Shown here: in pieces, positions 9,648 to 17,610 of the stretch
How the letters are laid out: each line of letters opens with the position of its first letter
Position numbering within the stretch: position 1 is the stretch's first letter
Assembly (NCBI RefSeq): GCF_002871915.2
Contig: NZ_CP126958.1
Span: forward strand, 868,001 to 932,000
Length of the DNA stretch: 64,000 nucleotides
Source of the DNA: Aerococcus loyolae
Lineage (GTDB): Bacteria > Bacillota > Bacilli > Lactobacillales > Aerococcaceae
Direction of reading: 5' to 3'
Translations under genes and position numbers: made by a program
Notes under the pieces: model-generated
The model's input: the letters and a program-made list of their open reading frames with translations, nothing else
What the model was told of the DNA's origin: nothing
Databases searched by the model: none

Positions 9648-11447
9648 TTAATCTTCTTGGAATTGGGCACTATACAAGCCGTAATAGAAGCCCCGTTTTT
9701 CCATTAGGCTTTCATGGTTTCCTTTTTCAATAATTCTTCCTTGGTCCATAACAATAATTTGGTCAGCATCCTGAATCGTACTTAAACGGTGAGCAATGAC
9801 GAAACTAGTTCGTCCCTTGAGTAATTTTTCGGTTGCTTTCTGAATTAATTCTTCAGTGCGCGTGTCGATACTTGAGGTCGCCTCATCTAAGATTAAGATA
9901 TCTGGTGTGGCCACTAGGGCACGGGCAATAGTAATGAGCTGTCTTTGACCCTGAGAAATATTTGAAGCATCTTCATTAATGATGGTGTCATAGCCATCAG
10001 GCAATTTTCGAACAAAGTCATCGACATGGGCTGTTTTAGCTGCTGCATAAACTTCGTCTTCGGAAACAGACTGGTTATGATCACCATATGCGATATTATC
10101 ATAAATACTTCCATTAAATAGCCAGGTATCTTGTAGGACCATTCCCATTTGTTTGCGAACATCCCCGCGGGAATAATCACGAATATCTTTACCATCAATT
10201 TTAATACTACCTTTATCGACATCATAGAAGCGTTCTAATAAGTTAATTAGAGTCGTTTTACCAGCACCAGTAGGGCCAACGATAGCAACAGTTTCACCCT
10301 CATTAACATCTAAATTATAATCTTTTAAGGTGTAATGGTCATCATCGTAACCAAAATAGACATCCTCAAAGATTACTTTTTTGTCAGTGTCAATAACGGG
10401 GTAGTCGCTATGGGTCACTTCCATTTCTTCCAGATCGAGGAATTCAAATACCCGTTCTGCAGAAGCTAGGGTACTTTGAATTTGGTTAACAATAGTGGCA
10501 AGGTTGGAAATGGGCTGGTAAAGTTGTGGGTTGTATTGCAAGAGGGCTTGGACGTCCCCAAGGGGTAGACGGCCTTGTAAAATGTCTATACCTCCGACAA
10601 AAGCAATGAGGACGTAATCTAGGTTACGGATAAAGTTAACCATGGGATAGAGGAAGCCAGAAAAGAACTCTGCCCGTTGTGAGGTTTTATAATAAGCATC
10701 GGTTTCTTCTTCAAATAAATCGCGTTTATGACCTTGTTGGTTGAATGCACGAATTTCAATTTGACCATTATAGTCTTCCTCGATATGGTCGTTAATGCTT
10801 CCTTGAATTCTTTGCCGGTCAGCAAAGAGTCTTTGAGTTATTGGTGTGATGCGGCTAACAAGGAAAACAGCAAATAGAACAGTTAATATCATTAGCCCCC
10901 CAATTTTGGGACTGATCATGAGGATCATCGTTACCACACCAATTAACTGGGTGATGCTCATAATGGTTTGAGCAATATTTTGTTGCAGGGTACGGGCAAT
11001 ATTTTCAATATCATTGATAGCCCGGCTCAAAATTTCACCGGTCGATAAATGATCAATGGTACTAATTGGAAGCTTGTTCAGTTTATCTCTCATGGCTTGG
11101 CGGAGATTAGCAATTGTTCCCTGTACGGCATGTGACAGTAAATAATTCTGGAAGTAACGGCCAATACTAGTAGCAATATATAAGGCAGCGACCATTAGAA
11201 GCACACGGAAAATTCCAGTAAAGTCAATCTTATAGCCCATTTGTCCATTAATTTCTTGTAGGCCTTGGCTGACCCCTTCAGCAATCAAGGTCGTTGCTTG
11301 TCCTAAAATTTTAGGTGCAACGGTTTCGGCTATCGTTGCTGCTACCGAAAGGATCACAACCGCAATAAATGATTTTTGATAGTGACCGAAAAATTTAAAC
11401 AGACGTTTAAGGGCTTTGCTAGTTGATTTTGGTGTACGTCTTCCCAT
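9648..11447 (-). CDS. ABC exporter half-transporter, consensus ATPase site (LmrD/YheH-like)
   Basis: One half of a heterodimeric multidrug-type exporter. Residues ~20-330 form a six-helix permease domain. The nucleotide-binding domain has Walker A GPTGAGKTT (391-399), signature ISQGQ (497-501) and Walker B ILILDEATSS with catalytic Glu522. The start codon overlaps the stop of the partner gene by one base (TAATG), so they are coupled. The substrate is not evident from sequence; the drug-efflux role is inferred from the LmrCD/BmrCD family and the MarR neighbour. Confidence 0.88.
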   Translation of the reverse strand: MGRRTPKSTSKALKRLFKFFGHYQKSFIAVVILSVAATIAETVAPKILGQATTLIAEGVSQGLQEINGQMGYKIDFTGIFRVLLMVAALYIATSIGRYFQNYLLSHAVQGTIANLRQAMRDKLNKLPISTIDHLSTGEILSRAINDIENIARTLQQNIAQTIMSITQLIGVVTMILMISPKIGGLMILTVLFAVFLVSRITPITQRLFADRQRIQGSINDHIEEDYNGQIEIRAFNQQGHKRDLFEEETDAYYKTSQRAEFFSGFLYPMVNFIRNLDYVLIAFVGGIDILQGRLPLGDVQALLQYNPQLYQPISNLATIVNQIQSTLASAERVFEFLDLEEMEVTHSDYPVIDTDKKVIFEDVYFGYDDDHYTLKDYNLDVNEGETVAIVGPTGAGKTTLINLLERFYDVDKGSIKIDGKDIRDYSRGDVRKQMGMVLQDTWLFNGSIYDNIAYGDHNQSVSEDEVYAAAKTAHVDDFVRKLPDGYDTIINEDASNISQGQRQLITIARALVATPDILILDEATSSIDTRTEELIQKATEKLLKGRTSFVIAHRLSTIQDADQIIVMDQGRIIEKGNHESLMEKRGFYYGLYSAQFQED

Positions 11448-13174
11448 TATTCACTCACCTCCTTGAGTTGTGATGACACAATAGAAGCATATAATGGCGA
11501 AGTTTCCATTAAAGTATCATGGTTACCTAAGCCAGCCACACTCCCATTGTCTTCTAAGACTAAAATTTTATCAGAATCCCTAATTGTAGAGACCTTTTGC
11601 GAAATAATGAGGGTAATTTTATCCTTGGCATATTGACTCAGTGCCTGTCTTAGGTTGACGTCTGTTTTAGCATCTAAGGCAGAAAAAGAGTCATCAAAGA
11701 TTAAAATAGCAGCATCCTTCATTAGGGCTCTGGCGATGCAGAGACGTTGTTTTTGCCCTCCTGAGAAATTTGAACCGCGTTGTTCGACCCGGTGGTCAAT
11801 GCCATCGGATAAGTTTGATACAAAGTCAGCAGCTTGAGCAATCTTTAAATTTTGCCAAATTTCTTCATCACTAGCCTGTTCCTTACCAAATTCTAAGTTA
11901 GAGCGAATATTTCCTTTGAAAAGGTTGGCCTTTTGAGGAACGTAGGCGATATAGTCACGTAGGGCACCAAGGTTATAGCTTTCAATTTTTTCACCATTAA
12001 TCTTGATGTCGCCACTTGAACGTTCATAGAAGCGCAGGATGAGGTTAGCGATGGTTGATTTTCCTGACCCTGTACCGCCAATGATTCCTAAGGTTTCCCC
12101 GGCTTTGATAGAGAAATTGATATCGGTTAAAACATTAGATTCTGCGCCTTGATAGCTGTAATTGACATGGTCAAAATCTAGTCTGGCTTGTCGTTTAGGG
12201 TCAAAAGCCTTGCCACCATCAGCAGGTGAATGAATTTTTTCAGGAGCATCGAGGACTTGATTAATCCGTTCAGCTGAAACTTGGGCTCTTGGAATGAGAA
12301 CAAACATCATGCCGATAAAGGCAAAGGATATTCCCATAATGGATGTATAGGAAACAAAGGAAAGAATAACCCCAATACTGAGTTGTTGGTTGGCGACTAA
12401 ATGTCCCCCGAACCAGTTAATATAAATCGTGGTTAGGTTCAAAATTAAGAGTAGGGCAGGGAGTAGGAAAGCTAAGCGAATTTGCGCGCCGACAGCCGTT
12501 TGCCGATAGTCTTCATTGGCCTTGGCAAAGCGTTTGGATTCATAGTCACTCTTATTGAAGGCGCGAATGACGCGAATACCAGTTAGTCCCTCTCTAAAGA
12601 TAAGGTTCATATTATCCACCTTGGCCTGCATGGCACGGAATAAGGGGGAGGCAAAATAAAGGACTAAAGCTAAAGAGATAATAACTAAGGGAATAGTGAC
12701 CAAATAGGTCTGACTAAGTAAGGCACTTGCTCGGTAGGCCATCACTAAGCTAGCAATAAGCATAGCCGGGGCCAATAGAAACATTCGTAAGACCATCATT
12801 GTGGTCAATTCAATTTGCATAATGTCACTTGAGCTCCGAGTTATCAGAGAGGCACCACCAAAATGATCGTAAGTGTCTTTCGATAAGCGTTGTACCTTAG
12901 CGTAGATGGTATCTCGTAAATCTTTTCCCAGTCCTTGTGAGGCTTGTGAAGCAAACCAGATATTTGCTAGGGCAGAACCAACAATAATTAGGGTGACACC
13001 TAGCATTTGGATAGCGATTTGGGTAATGGCTGAAAAATCCCCAGGGACAATCCCTTGGTTAACTAAACCAGCGGTGAAAGTTGGTAGGATTAATTCAGCA
13101 AGCCCTTGGGCAAATGCAAAGAAGATACTAAGTAAGATTAAGTGTATGGGGATGCGTTTTAATATTTTTAACAT
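11447..13174 (-). CDS. ABC exporter half-transporter, degenerate catalytic site (LmrC/YheI-like)
   Basis: Partner of the next gene in the same operon. The permease domain covers residues ~10-300. Walker A is GGTGSGKST (366-374) and the signature is FSGGQ (470-474). Walker B reads ILIFDDS, so Asp495 replaces the catalytic Glu. This matches the known asymmetry of heterodimeric exporters, where one of the two ATP sites is impaired. It lies 14 bases downstream of the MarR gene on the same strand. Confidence 0.88.
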   Translation of the reverse strand: MLKILKRIPIHLILLSIFFAFAQGLAELILPTFTAGLVNQGIVPGDFSAITQIAIQMLGVTLIIVGSALANIWFASQASQGLGKDLRDTIYAKVQRLSKDTYDHFGGASLITRSSSDIMQIELTTMMVLRMFLLAPAMLIASLVMAYRASALLSQTYLVTIPLVIISLALVLYFASPLFRAMQAKVDNMNLIFREGLTGIRVIRAFNKSDYESKRFAKANEDYRQTAVGAQIRLAFLLPALLLILNLTTIYINWFGGHLVANQQLSIGVILSFVSYTSIMGISFAFIGMMFVLIPRAQVSAERINQVLDAPEKIHSPADGGKAFDPKRQARLDFDHVNYSYQGAESNVLTDINFSIKAGETLGIIGGTGSGKSTIANLILRFYERSSGDIKINGEKIESYNLGALRDYIAYVPQKANLFKGNIRSNLEFGKEQASDEEIWQNLKIAQAADFVSNLSDGIDHRVEQRGSNFSGGQKQRLCIARALMKDAAILIFDDSFSALDAKTDVNLRQALSQYAKDKITLIISQKVSTIRDSDKILVLEDNGSVAGLGNHDTLMETSPLYASIVSSQLKEVSE

Positions 13175-13188
13175 AGGCGACTCCTTTC

Positions 13189-13620
13189 TTATTTTTGTTC
13201 TTGTAAATTATTGTGAATACGTTTGAGTAACTCTTGGATTCCTTTTTTATCATTTAAGGACAAATTGTTAGTCACAATTTCTTCAAGTTGATCAAAAATG
13301 AATTTGATTTCTTTAGCCAGTTTTTCTCCCTGCGGCGTTAAGAACAGGTATTTCTTTTGTTCATTCCCGGAAATTTGTTTGCGATAAAGATAACCCTTAC
13401 TTTCCAGACTAGTCACAATATTACTGGTCGTAGCATGGGGTTTATCCAAATATTCTGCGAGCTCTTTTTGGATGAGCTGGGGATGGAGATGGATATAGTA
13501 AAGACTCTTGGCTTGAATGATATTTAGATTAGCTTTTTTAACCTGTTTGTCGATATAGCTTTTTTCTAAAGTCGCTACCTGAAAGAGTAGTGTACTTAGC
13601 TGGCCTTTGGCAAACTCCAT
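13189..13620 (-). CDS. MarR-family transcriptional regulator
   Basis: A 143-residue winged-helix regulator. The helix-turn-helix lies around QKELAEYLDKPHATTSNIV, followed by a wing (RKQISGNEQKKY) and C-terminal dimerisation helices. It is the first gene of the exporter operon. A perfect inverted repeat overlaps its promoter, so autorepression with the exporter is the likely mode. The ribosome site AAAGGAG precedes the ATG. Confidence 0.9.
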   Translation of the reverse strand: MEFAKGQLSTLLFQVATLEKSYIDKQVKKANLNIIQAKSLYYIHLHPQLIQKELAEYLDKPHATTSNIVTSLESKGYLYRKQISGNEQKKYLFLTPQGEKLAKEIKFIFDQLEEIVTNNLSLNDKKGIQELLKRIHNNLQEQK

Positions 13621-13667
13621 AGTAACTCCTTTCTAAGCATTTTATTTTTGAAAATGTCCATTTATCC

Positions 13668-13701
13668 ATGATAATCATTTTTACTTGTATTTACAAGTAA
13701 A
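13668..13701 (-). promoter_or_regulatory. promoter and operator of the MarR-ABC operon
   Basis: On the minus strand TTGTAA (13691-13696) and TATCAT (13668-13673) are 17 bases apart. The -35 hexamer lies inside a perfect 10-bp inverted repeat, TTTACTTGTA (13680-13689) and TACAAGTAAA (13692-13701), separated by two bases. The size and symmetry fit a MarR dimer site. Confidence 0.65.
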
Positions 13702-13737
13702 GCGCTTAGGCTTTTAGAATTCGATAAAATAAGCCGG

Positions 13738-14097
13738 TTAATCTAGAATGATCTGGCAAGATTTAAGGAGAGATAAAGGAATCGTTTCTTGGCTCATCAG
13801 AAAATACTCGTGATCCAGGCTGTGTATATAACCATGCAGTAATCGATAGTGGCCGTCTGAGTCGACTTCATTCAAAACAATGGTGCAGGGGAGTTGACTA
13901 TTCAAGGCCAGAAAAAGTTTCTGGCGGAGTTCGGTCAAAGTCATTTGCTGGCTAGTCAAGGCCTGGGGATGGACTCTGCCGTAATTTTTTTTCCTTGATC
14001 TTAAGGCTTCTCGGTGTTCAGATAAGAACATGCTCTGCCATTTGATCATTGATCGATAGGCATGGGGGAATTTTTTGTGCTTTGTTTGCTCGGGCAT
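13738..14097 (-). CDS. YolD-like family protein
   Basis: A 119-residue protein that I read as a YolD-like domain. It has the early pattern IKWQSMFLSEHREAL and a beta-rich second half with an HGYIHSLDHEYF stretch. YolD-like genes are known to sit near Y-family DNA polymerase (UmuC-like) genes and to be DNA-damage inducible. No polymerase gene is adjacent here. Its promoter carries a LexA box, which independently supports an SOS role. The biochemical function is unknown. The family call rests on motif memory without a search. Confidence 0.6.
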   Translation of the reverse strand: MPEQTKHKKFPHAYRSMIKWQSMFLSEHREALRSRKKNYGRVHPQALTSQQMTLTELRQKLFLALNSQLPCTIVLNEVDSDGHYRLLHGYIHSLDHEYFLMSQETIPLSLLKSCQIILD

Positions 14098-14146
14098 AGA
14101 ATCATTTCCTTATAACAAATAGTAGTAATCAGGGGTACTATCTCTT

Positions 14147-14175
14147 AATATAGGAACATACGTTCTGCTTGTCAA
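14147..14175 (-). promoter_or_regulatory. LexA-controlled promoter of the YolD-like gene
   Basis: On the minus strand a perfect TTGACA (14170-14175) and TATATT (14147-14152) are separated by 17 bases. The spacer holds GAAC-GTAT-GTTC (14154-14165), which matches the Bacillus-type SOS box GAACRNRYGTTC on both strands. LexA bound here would block RNA polymerase directly. Confidence 0.8.
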
Positions 14176-14438
14176 CTGTTTCAACCAATGAGCAGGGACT
14201 GATTGATTGCTTGCCAAATATTGTCTAATCCTAATAATCTCGATTTAAAATGTGCTATACTATGAAGAAAAATATCCAGCTGATAAAAAATGACTGATCT
14301 TCTAGCTTAGCAGATAAGTCTACCCCTAGCAATGCTGGCAATTTTGTTAATGAGTGAAGCGATGATTAAAGGCAAGTCAAAATCACTTGATTTTCGCTCT
14401 ACTAATTTGATACTTAGGTGAATATTAAGGAGACAGTT
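14176..14438. other. intergenic region before the esterase gene
   Basis: No gene was found. TATACT at 14256-14261 has an upstream TG (extended -10) and could be the promoter of the esterase gene, but no good -35 is visible. A leader of about 170 bases would follow, with no structure I recognise. A 29-codon frame from about 14333 lacks a ribosome site. Confidence 0.4.
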
Positions 14439-15179
14439 ATGAATTTTGAAAGCTATACCCACTATGGGCACAATATTGGACGGAATATGTCAATTAATCG
14501 TTATGGACACGCTGGAAAGCCTTTTTTAGTTTTTCCCTCTTCAGGTGGTTCTCATAATGAATATGCTGATTTTGGTATGATTGAGGCCTGCCAAACCTGG
14601 ATTGACAATGGTAAGGTGCAATTCTTTACCTTGTCCTCCTATGATGACCAGAGCTGGTTATCCAATAAATCTGGTCATGATATGGCCTTAGCCCAACAGG
14701 CTTATGATCGTTATTTTATTGAAGAAGCCCTGCCTTTAATTAAACATGTTTCGAATTGGATGGACCCCATGGGCGCAACCGGTTGCAGTATGGGAGCTTA
14801 CCATGCCATTAATACTTTTCTAAACCACCCAGATGTTATTGATACTGTGATTGCTCTAAGTGGAGTATATGATGTTCGTTATTTTATGAAAGGCTACCAG
14901 GACGATTTTGAAATTTATCATAACTCCCCGGTCGATTTTCTTTGGGGACAAAATGATCCTTGGTTTATTGACCATTATCGCCAGGGCGATGTTATTGTAT
15001 GTACAGGACTCGGCCCCTGGGAGGAAGATGGTCTACCAAGCTTTTATAGCTTAAAAGAGGCCTTTGAATTTAAACAAATCCCTGCTTGGTTTGATACTTG
15101 GGGAGAAGATGTGGCCCATGATTGGCCATGGTGGCGCAAACAAATGCCATATTTTCTACAAGTTTTGTATCCTCTATGA
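14439..15179 (+). CDS. esterase-family alpha/beta hydrolase
   Basis: A cytoplasmic serine hydrolase of the putative-esterase type, 246 residues. The nucleophile elbow is GCSMG (residues 115-119, Ser117), and a probable catalytic His lies in AHDWPWW near the C terminus. The start at 14439 is chosen because AAGGAG lies at about 14427; a longer frame from 14418 has no such site. No signal peptide is present. The substrate is unknown. It is a single gene flanked by the SOS-regulated gene and degV. Confidence 0.75.
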   Translation: MNFESYTHYGHNIGRNMSINRYGHAGKPFLVFPSSGGSHNEYADFGMIEACQTWIDNGKVQFFTLSSYDDQSWLSNKSGHDMALAQQAYDRYFIEEALPLIKHVSNWMDPMGATGCSMGAYHAINTFLNHPDVIDTVIALSGVYDVRYFMKGYQDDFEIYHNSPVDFLWGQNDPWFIDHYRQGDVIVCTGLGPWEEDGLPSFYSLKEAFEFKQIPAWFDTWGEDVAHDWPWWRKQMPYFLQVLYPL

Positions 15180-15357
15180 TAAAGGCACTTAATTGTGGAG
15201 AAACAAACGGCATTTAGAACGGACGTTAAAAGCTATCAATAATAATTGGCTTACTAGTCTCTTATAGACAATGGTCTTTACTTATCGAAATTGTTTTTTT
15301 GTGCTAGTATAAGATAATTAAATACCCATTTTATATAAGGAGGAAATTGAGTAAATT

Positions 15358-16236
15358 ATGAAGGCTGCTTTTATCATTGATAGTACGGCATCACTTCCCG
15401 ATAATATGAAGAATTTGGCCAATGTCATGGAAGTGGAATTATCAGTACGTTTTCCTGATGGGGAGATCTTTGGTGACACGACAGATACTGCGGAAAGCAA
15501 GCGCTTTTACGATAAATTGGAAACCAGTGAGGAACTCCCAACTTCATCACAACCTCAACCTGTAGAATTTTACCAGGTGTGTGACCAGTTAGTGGAAGAA
15601 GGCTATGATACTGTTTTTGGTATTTTCCTCTCGTCTAAAATAAGTGGGACCTTACAGACTGCCCATATGATTTTAGAGGAGTATGCTGAACACTTTAACG
15701 CTTATATTATTGATTCTAAGGGAACTTCTATCCAAATGCTTCACATCTTAGAAGAGGGAATGGCAATGATAGAAGAAGGGCGGCAGCCTGAAGCCATAGC
15801 GGAAGAAATGCAATGGATTGCTGATAACTCCCGTGTCTATGTCATGTTAAAAGACTTGAAAAATATTGTTAAAGGCGGACGAGCGACTTCTTTCCAAGCA
15901 GCCTTGTCTACCATGCTGCGAGTATTTGTTATTCTATATTTCAATGAAGCAGGTGAAGTGGTTTTATTTGATAAGGTTAGAACCAAACGCAAGGTGATCA
16001 AGCGCTATATTGAACTCGTTCAAGAGGCAAAAGATCGCTACCCTGCAGGGATAAAATTAGCCTTTGCTCATGGTAATGCCCCTGAGGAAGTCAAAAAATT
16101 TGAACAAGCAATTTTAGCTGAATTTCCTGAATTAGATTATATGACGACTTATTTGACCCCCGTTTTAGGGACTCATGGAGGCCAAGGATGCATCGGCATG
16201 GGAACGCTAGCGTGTCGTCGCCCACAAGGAGAATAA
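15358..16236 (+). CDS. DegV family fatty-acid-binding protein
   Basis: DegV/FakB-type proteins bind a fatty acid in a cleft between two domains and present it to the kinase FakA. The 292 residues are full length. The typical N terminus (FIIDSTASLP), the TSSQPQP segment and the FLSSKISGT loop are all present. No fakA is adjacent. AAGGAGG lies about 14 bases before the ATG, longer than usual. Confidence 0.88.
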   Translation: MKAAFIIDSTASLPDNMKNLANVMEVELSVRFPDGEIFGDTTDTAESKRFYDKLETSEELPTSSQPQPVEFYQVCDQLVEEGYDTVFGIFLSSKISGTLQTAHMILEEYAEHFNAYIIDSKGTSIQMLHILEEGMAMIEEGRQPEAIAEEMQWIADNSRVYVMLKDLKNIVKGGRATSFQAALSTMLRVFVILYFNEAGEVVLFDKVRTKRKVIKRYIELVQEAKDRYPAGIKLAFAHGNAPEEVKKFEQAILAEFPELDYMTTYLTPVLGTHGGQGCIGMGTLACRRPQGE

Positions 16237-16243
16237 GGAATAG

Positions 16244-16278
16244 AGAGCCTGAGTTTATAATCTGGGCTCTTTTTTTAT
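16244..16278 (+). terminator. terminator after degV
   Basis: AGAGCC (16244-16249) pairs with GGCTCT (16265-16270), followed by a run of T. Confidence 0.7.
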
Positions 16279-16339
16279 ATAATGAGACCAATAAATATTT
16301 ACATTTATTAAGACTATGTAATAGTCCATGTTAATAGGC

Positions 16340-16365
16340 TTTCTCCTTTTACAGAAAAGGAGAAA
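16340..16365. repeat. perfect 11-bp hairpin just upstream of the tRNA-Leu promoter
   Basis: TTTCTCCTTTT (16340-16350), loop ACAG, AAAAGGAGAAA (16355-16365). No T run follows. It ends six bases before the -35 of the tRNA promoter. Function unknown. Confidence 0.7.
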
Positions 16366-16371
16366 AAGTTC

Positions 16372-16401
16372 TTGACAGAAGAGTGTCAATTAAGTTATGA
16401 T
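16372..16401 (+). promoter_or_regulatory. promoter of tRNA-Leu
   Basis: A perfect TTGACA (16372-16377), an 18-base spacer and TATGAT (16396-16401). Transcription would start about 12 bases before the tRNA. Confidence 0.8.
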
Positions 16402-16420
16402 ATATGGGTAGTCAAATTTA

Positions 16421-16505
16421 GCGGTCATGGCGGAATCGGCAGACGCGCTACCTTGAGGGGGTAGTGGGAGTAATTCCCGTGGAGGTTCAAGTCCTCTTGG
16501 CCGCA
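16421..16505 (+). tRNA. tRNA-Leu (anticodon GAG)
   Basis: A class II tRNA of 85 bases with a long variable arm. The acceptor arms GCGGTCA and TGGCCGC pair fully, with one G-T pair. The anticodon loop TTGAGGG gives GAG, which reads CUC and CUU. The T arm GGTTCAAGTCC is canonical. A73 is the last encoded base, and CCA is not encoded. Confidence 0.97.
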
Positions 16506-16666
16506 TAGAATATTTAAAAACATGTCAAACAGATTAAAAAGTGTTGATACAATAGCATTCTCAATCAATTTGAAACTGCTTAAAAACAGTTAAATTAAAA
16601 ATAAATCGTACAAATAACGTACAAGTTTTACTCCCTCGCCAAGGGGTTTATAGAAAAGAATGAATG

Positions 16667-16692
16667 AGCGGTCATTAGAACCGCTTTTTTTA
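16667..16692 (+). terminator. terminator downstream of tRNA-Leu
   Basis: AGCGGT (16667-16672) pairs with ACCGCT (16680-16685), with T from 16685 to 16692. Confidence 0.8.
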
Positions 16693-16864
16693 TTGCTTTC
16701 TATTCCGCTTTAAAACCTATTTAACGTATTTAGCTTCCGAACACACCTACTAGTAGCTTTTATGTTAGATTATGCGCTTTTTAAATACTTGGAAAGAGAA
16801 TATAATAAGTGAGTCAATGAAACTAAGTTTAACCTAGTAAAAGTGTTTGAATAGCAGCTTTACT

Positions 16865-16893
16865 TTGAAAATCTTAGTGAAATAGGGTAAGAT
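16865..16893 (+). promoter_or_regulatory. candidate promoter of the glyoxalase-family gene
   Basis: TTGAAA (16865-16870), a 17-base spacer and TAAGAT (16888-16893). Confidence 0.55.
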
Positions 16894-16936
16894 TAAAGCA
16901 TATATAGATCTAGCAAATATAGAAGGGATGTAAGCA

Positions 16937-17317
16937 ATGAAAGTTGATCATACTTGTGTGCGGGTGAAGGATTTAGAAGCCTCAATTGCTTTTTATCAAG
17001 AAGCTTTCGGATTTGAAGTGGTTGATAAAAAGGATTTTCCGGATAATGAATTTACCTTATGTTATATGGCCTTACCAGGCTCCAGCTGGCGTTTAGAATT
17101 AACCTATAACTATGACAGTGATGGCTATGATCTTGGAAACGGCTATGGACATATTGGCTTATTAGTTGAAGATGTCAAAGCTATTCATGACCAACATGAA
17201 GAAAAAGGTTACGAATTGACTGATATTTCTGGCTTACCTGGAATGGATCCTTTCTACTATTTTGTGACTGATCCTGATGGGTATAAAATTGAAGTGATTC
17301 AGGATGGAGTCTTATAG
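16937..17317 (+). CDS. lactoylglutathione lyase / glyoxalase I-type VOC protein
   Basis: A 126-residue vicinal-oxygen-chelate protein with two beta-alpha-beta-beta-beta repeats. The expected metal ligands are present: His5, Glu54, His72 and Glu119. The pattern is that of glyoxalase I, which isomerises the methylglyoxal-thiol adduct. Whether glutathione or another thiol is used cannot be told. It stands alone before the glycogen operon. Methylglyoxal detoxification would fit sugar overflow, but this is inference. Confidence 0.85.
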   Translation: MKVDHTCVRVKDLEASIAFYQEAFGFEVVDKKDFPDNEFTLCYMALPGSSWRLELTYNYDSDGYDLGNGYGHIGLLVEDVKAIHDQHEEKGYELTDISGLPGMDPFYYFVTDPDGYKIEVIQDGVL

Positions 17318-17318
17318 A
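17289..17318 (+). promoter_or_regulatory. weak candidate promoter for the glg leader
   Basis: TTGAAG (17289-17294), an 18-base spacer and TATAGA (17313-17318), overlapping the end of the preceding gene. Each hexamer matches 4 of 6 bases. Confidence 0.3.
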
Positions 17319-17324
17319 CGATTT

Positions 17325-17545
17325 AAATAAATTCCTTGTTTAATAGGATACTCTATGATAGACTTATTTCATGCGATGAATCGACATCAACATGGCATAA
17401 GATAAGTCCATGTAGTGTTATAGAGAGTACACGGTTTATTGTTTAAACCACTACAGGAAGTAGGTACTTGGTTAATGAGTGATGTGAACACTGATTAACC
17501 CTTAGTCTAGGGAAGGCGAGGAGATTTCTCCTCGCCTTTTTTGTA
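17325..17545 (+). ncRNA. structured leader or small RNA upstream of glgB
   Basis: A gene-free stretch with five consecutive stems. (1) TACTCT (17349-17354) pairs with AGAGTA (17424-17429), enclosing (2) GACTTAT (17361-17367) with ATAAGTC (17402-17408). (3) GGTTTA (17433-17438) pairs with TAAACC (17444-17449). (4) GGTTAAT (17470-17476) pairs with ATTAACC (17494-17500), with an inner AGTG/CACT. (5) A strong terminator ends it at 17542. Only about 25 bases separate the terminator from the first glgB ribosome site, too few for a promoter. Either glg transcripts read through this terminator, as in attenuation or a riboswitch, or this is a separate small RNA and the glg promoter overlaps it. It matches no riboswitch or 6S RNA consensus I know. 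Confidence 0.5.
17513..17542 (+). terminator. strong terminator immediately before glgB
   Basis: AAGGCGAGGAGA (17513-17524) pairs perfectly with TCTCCTCGCCTT (17527-17538), with T continuing to 17542. Confidence 0.92.
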
Positions 17546-17567
17546 TAGAAAGATAGGGGTGAGATAG

Positions 17568-17603
17568 ATGTCTAATCAAGGATTAAGTTTAAAAAAATAT
17601 TGA
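17568..17603 (+). other. short frame with good ribosome site ahead of glgB (leader peptide or frameshifted glgB start)
   Basis: AGGGGTGA (17554-17561) precedes an ATG at 17568. Eleven codons, MSNQGLSLKKY, follow before TGA at 17601. A run of seven A lies at 17591-17597. Removing one A would join this frame to glgB and give LKNIEDNMYFFNKG, which looks like a normal GlgB N terminus. See the separate finding. Confidence 0.6.
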
Positions 17604-17610
17604 AGACAAT

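Larger units (their letters stand above)
16506..16936. other. intergenic region after tRNA-Leu
   Basis: No gene was found over about 430 bases. It holds a short direct repeat CGTACAA-ATAA-CGTACAA near 16608-16625, a terminator at 16667-16692 and the promoter of the next gene. A distance of ~160 bases between a tRNA 3' end and its terminator would fit the scar of a lost integrative element, but no second copy of the tRNA end is visible. Confidence 0.4.

Noticed and set aside
14333..14422. 29-codon frame upstream of the esterase gene
   Set aside because: No ribosome site and no recognisable sequence; it overlaps the probable leader of the esterase gene.
17325..17545. 6S RNA, T-box or a known riboswitch upstream of glgB
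   Set aside because: The 5' and 3' ends do not pair as in 6S RNA, there is no T-box TGGNACCGCG-type bulge sequence, and no core of a known riboswitch class was recognised.
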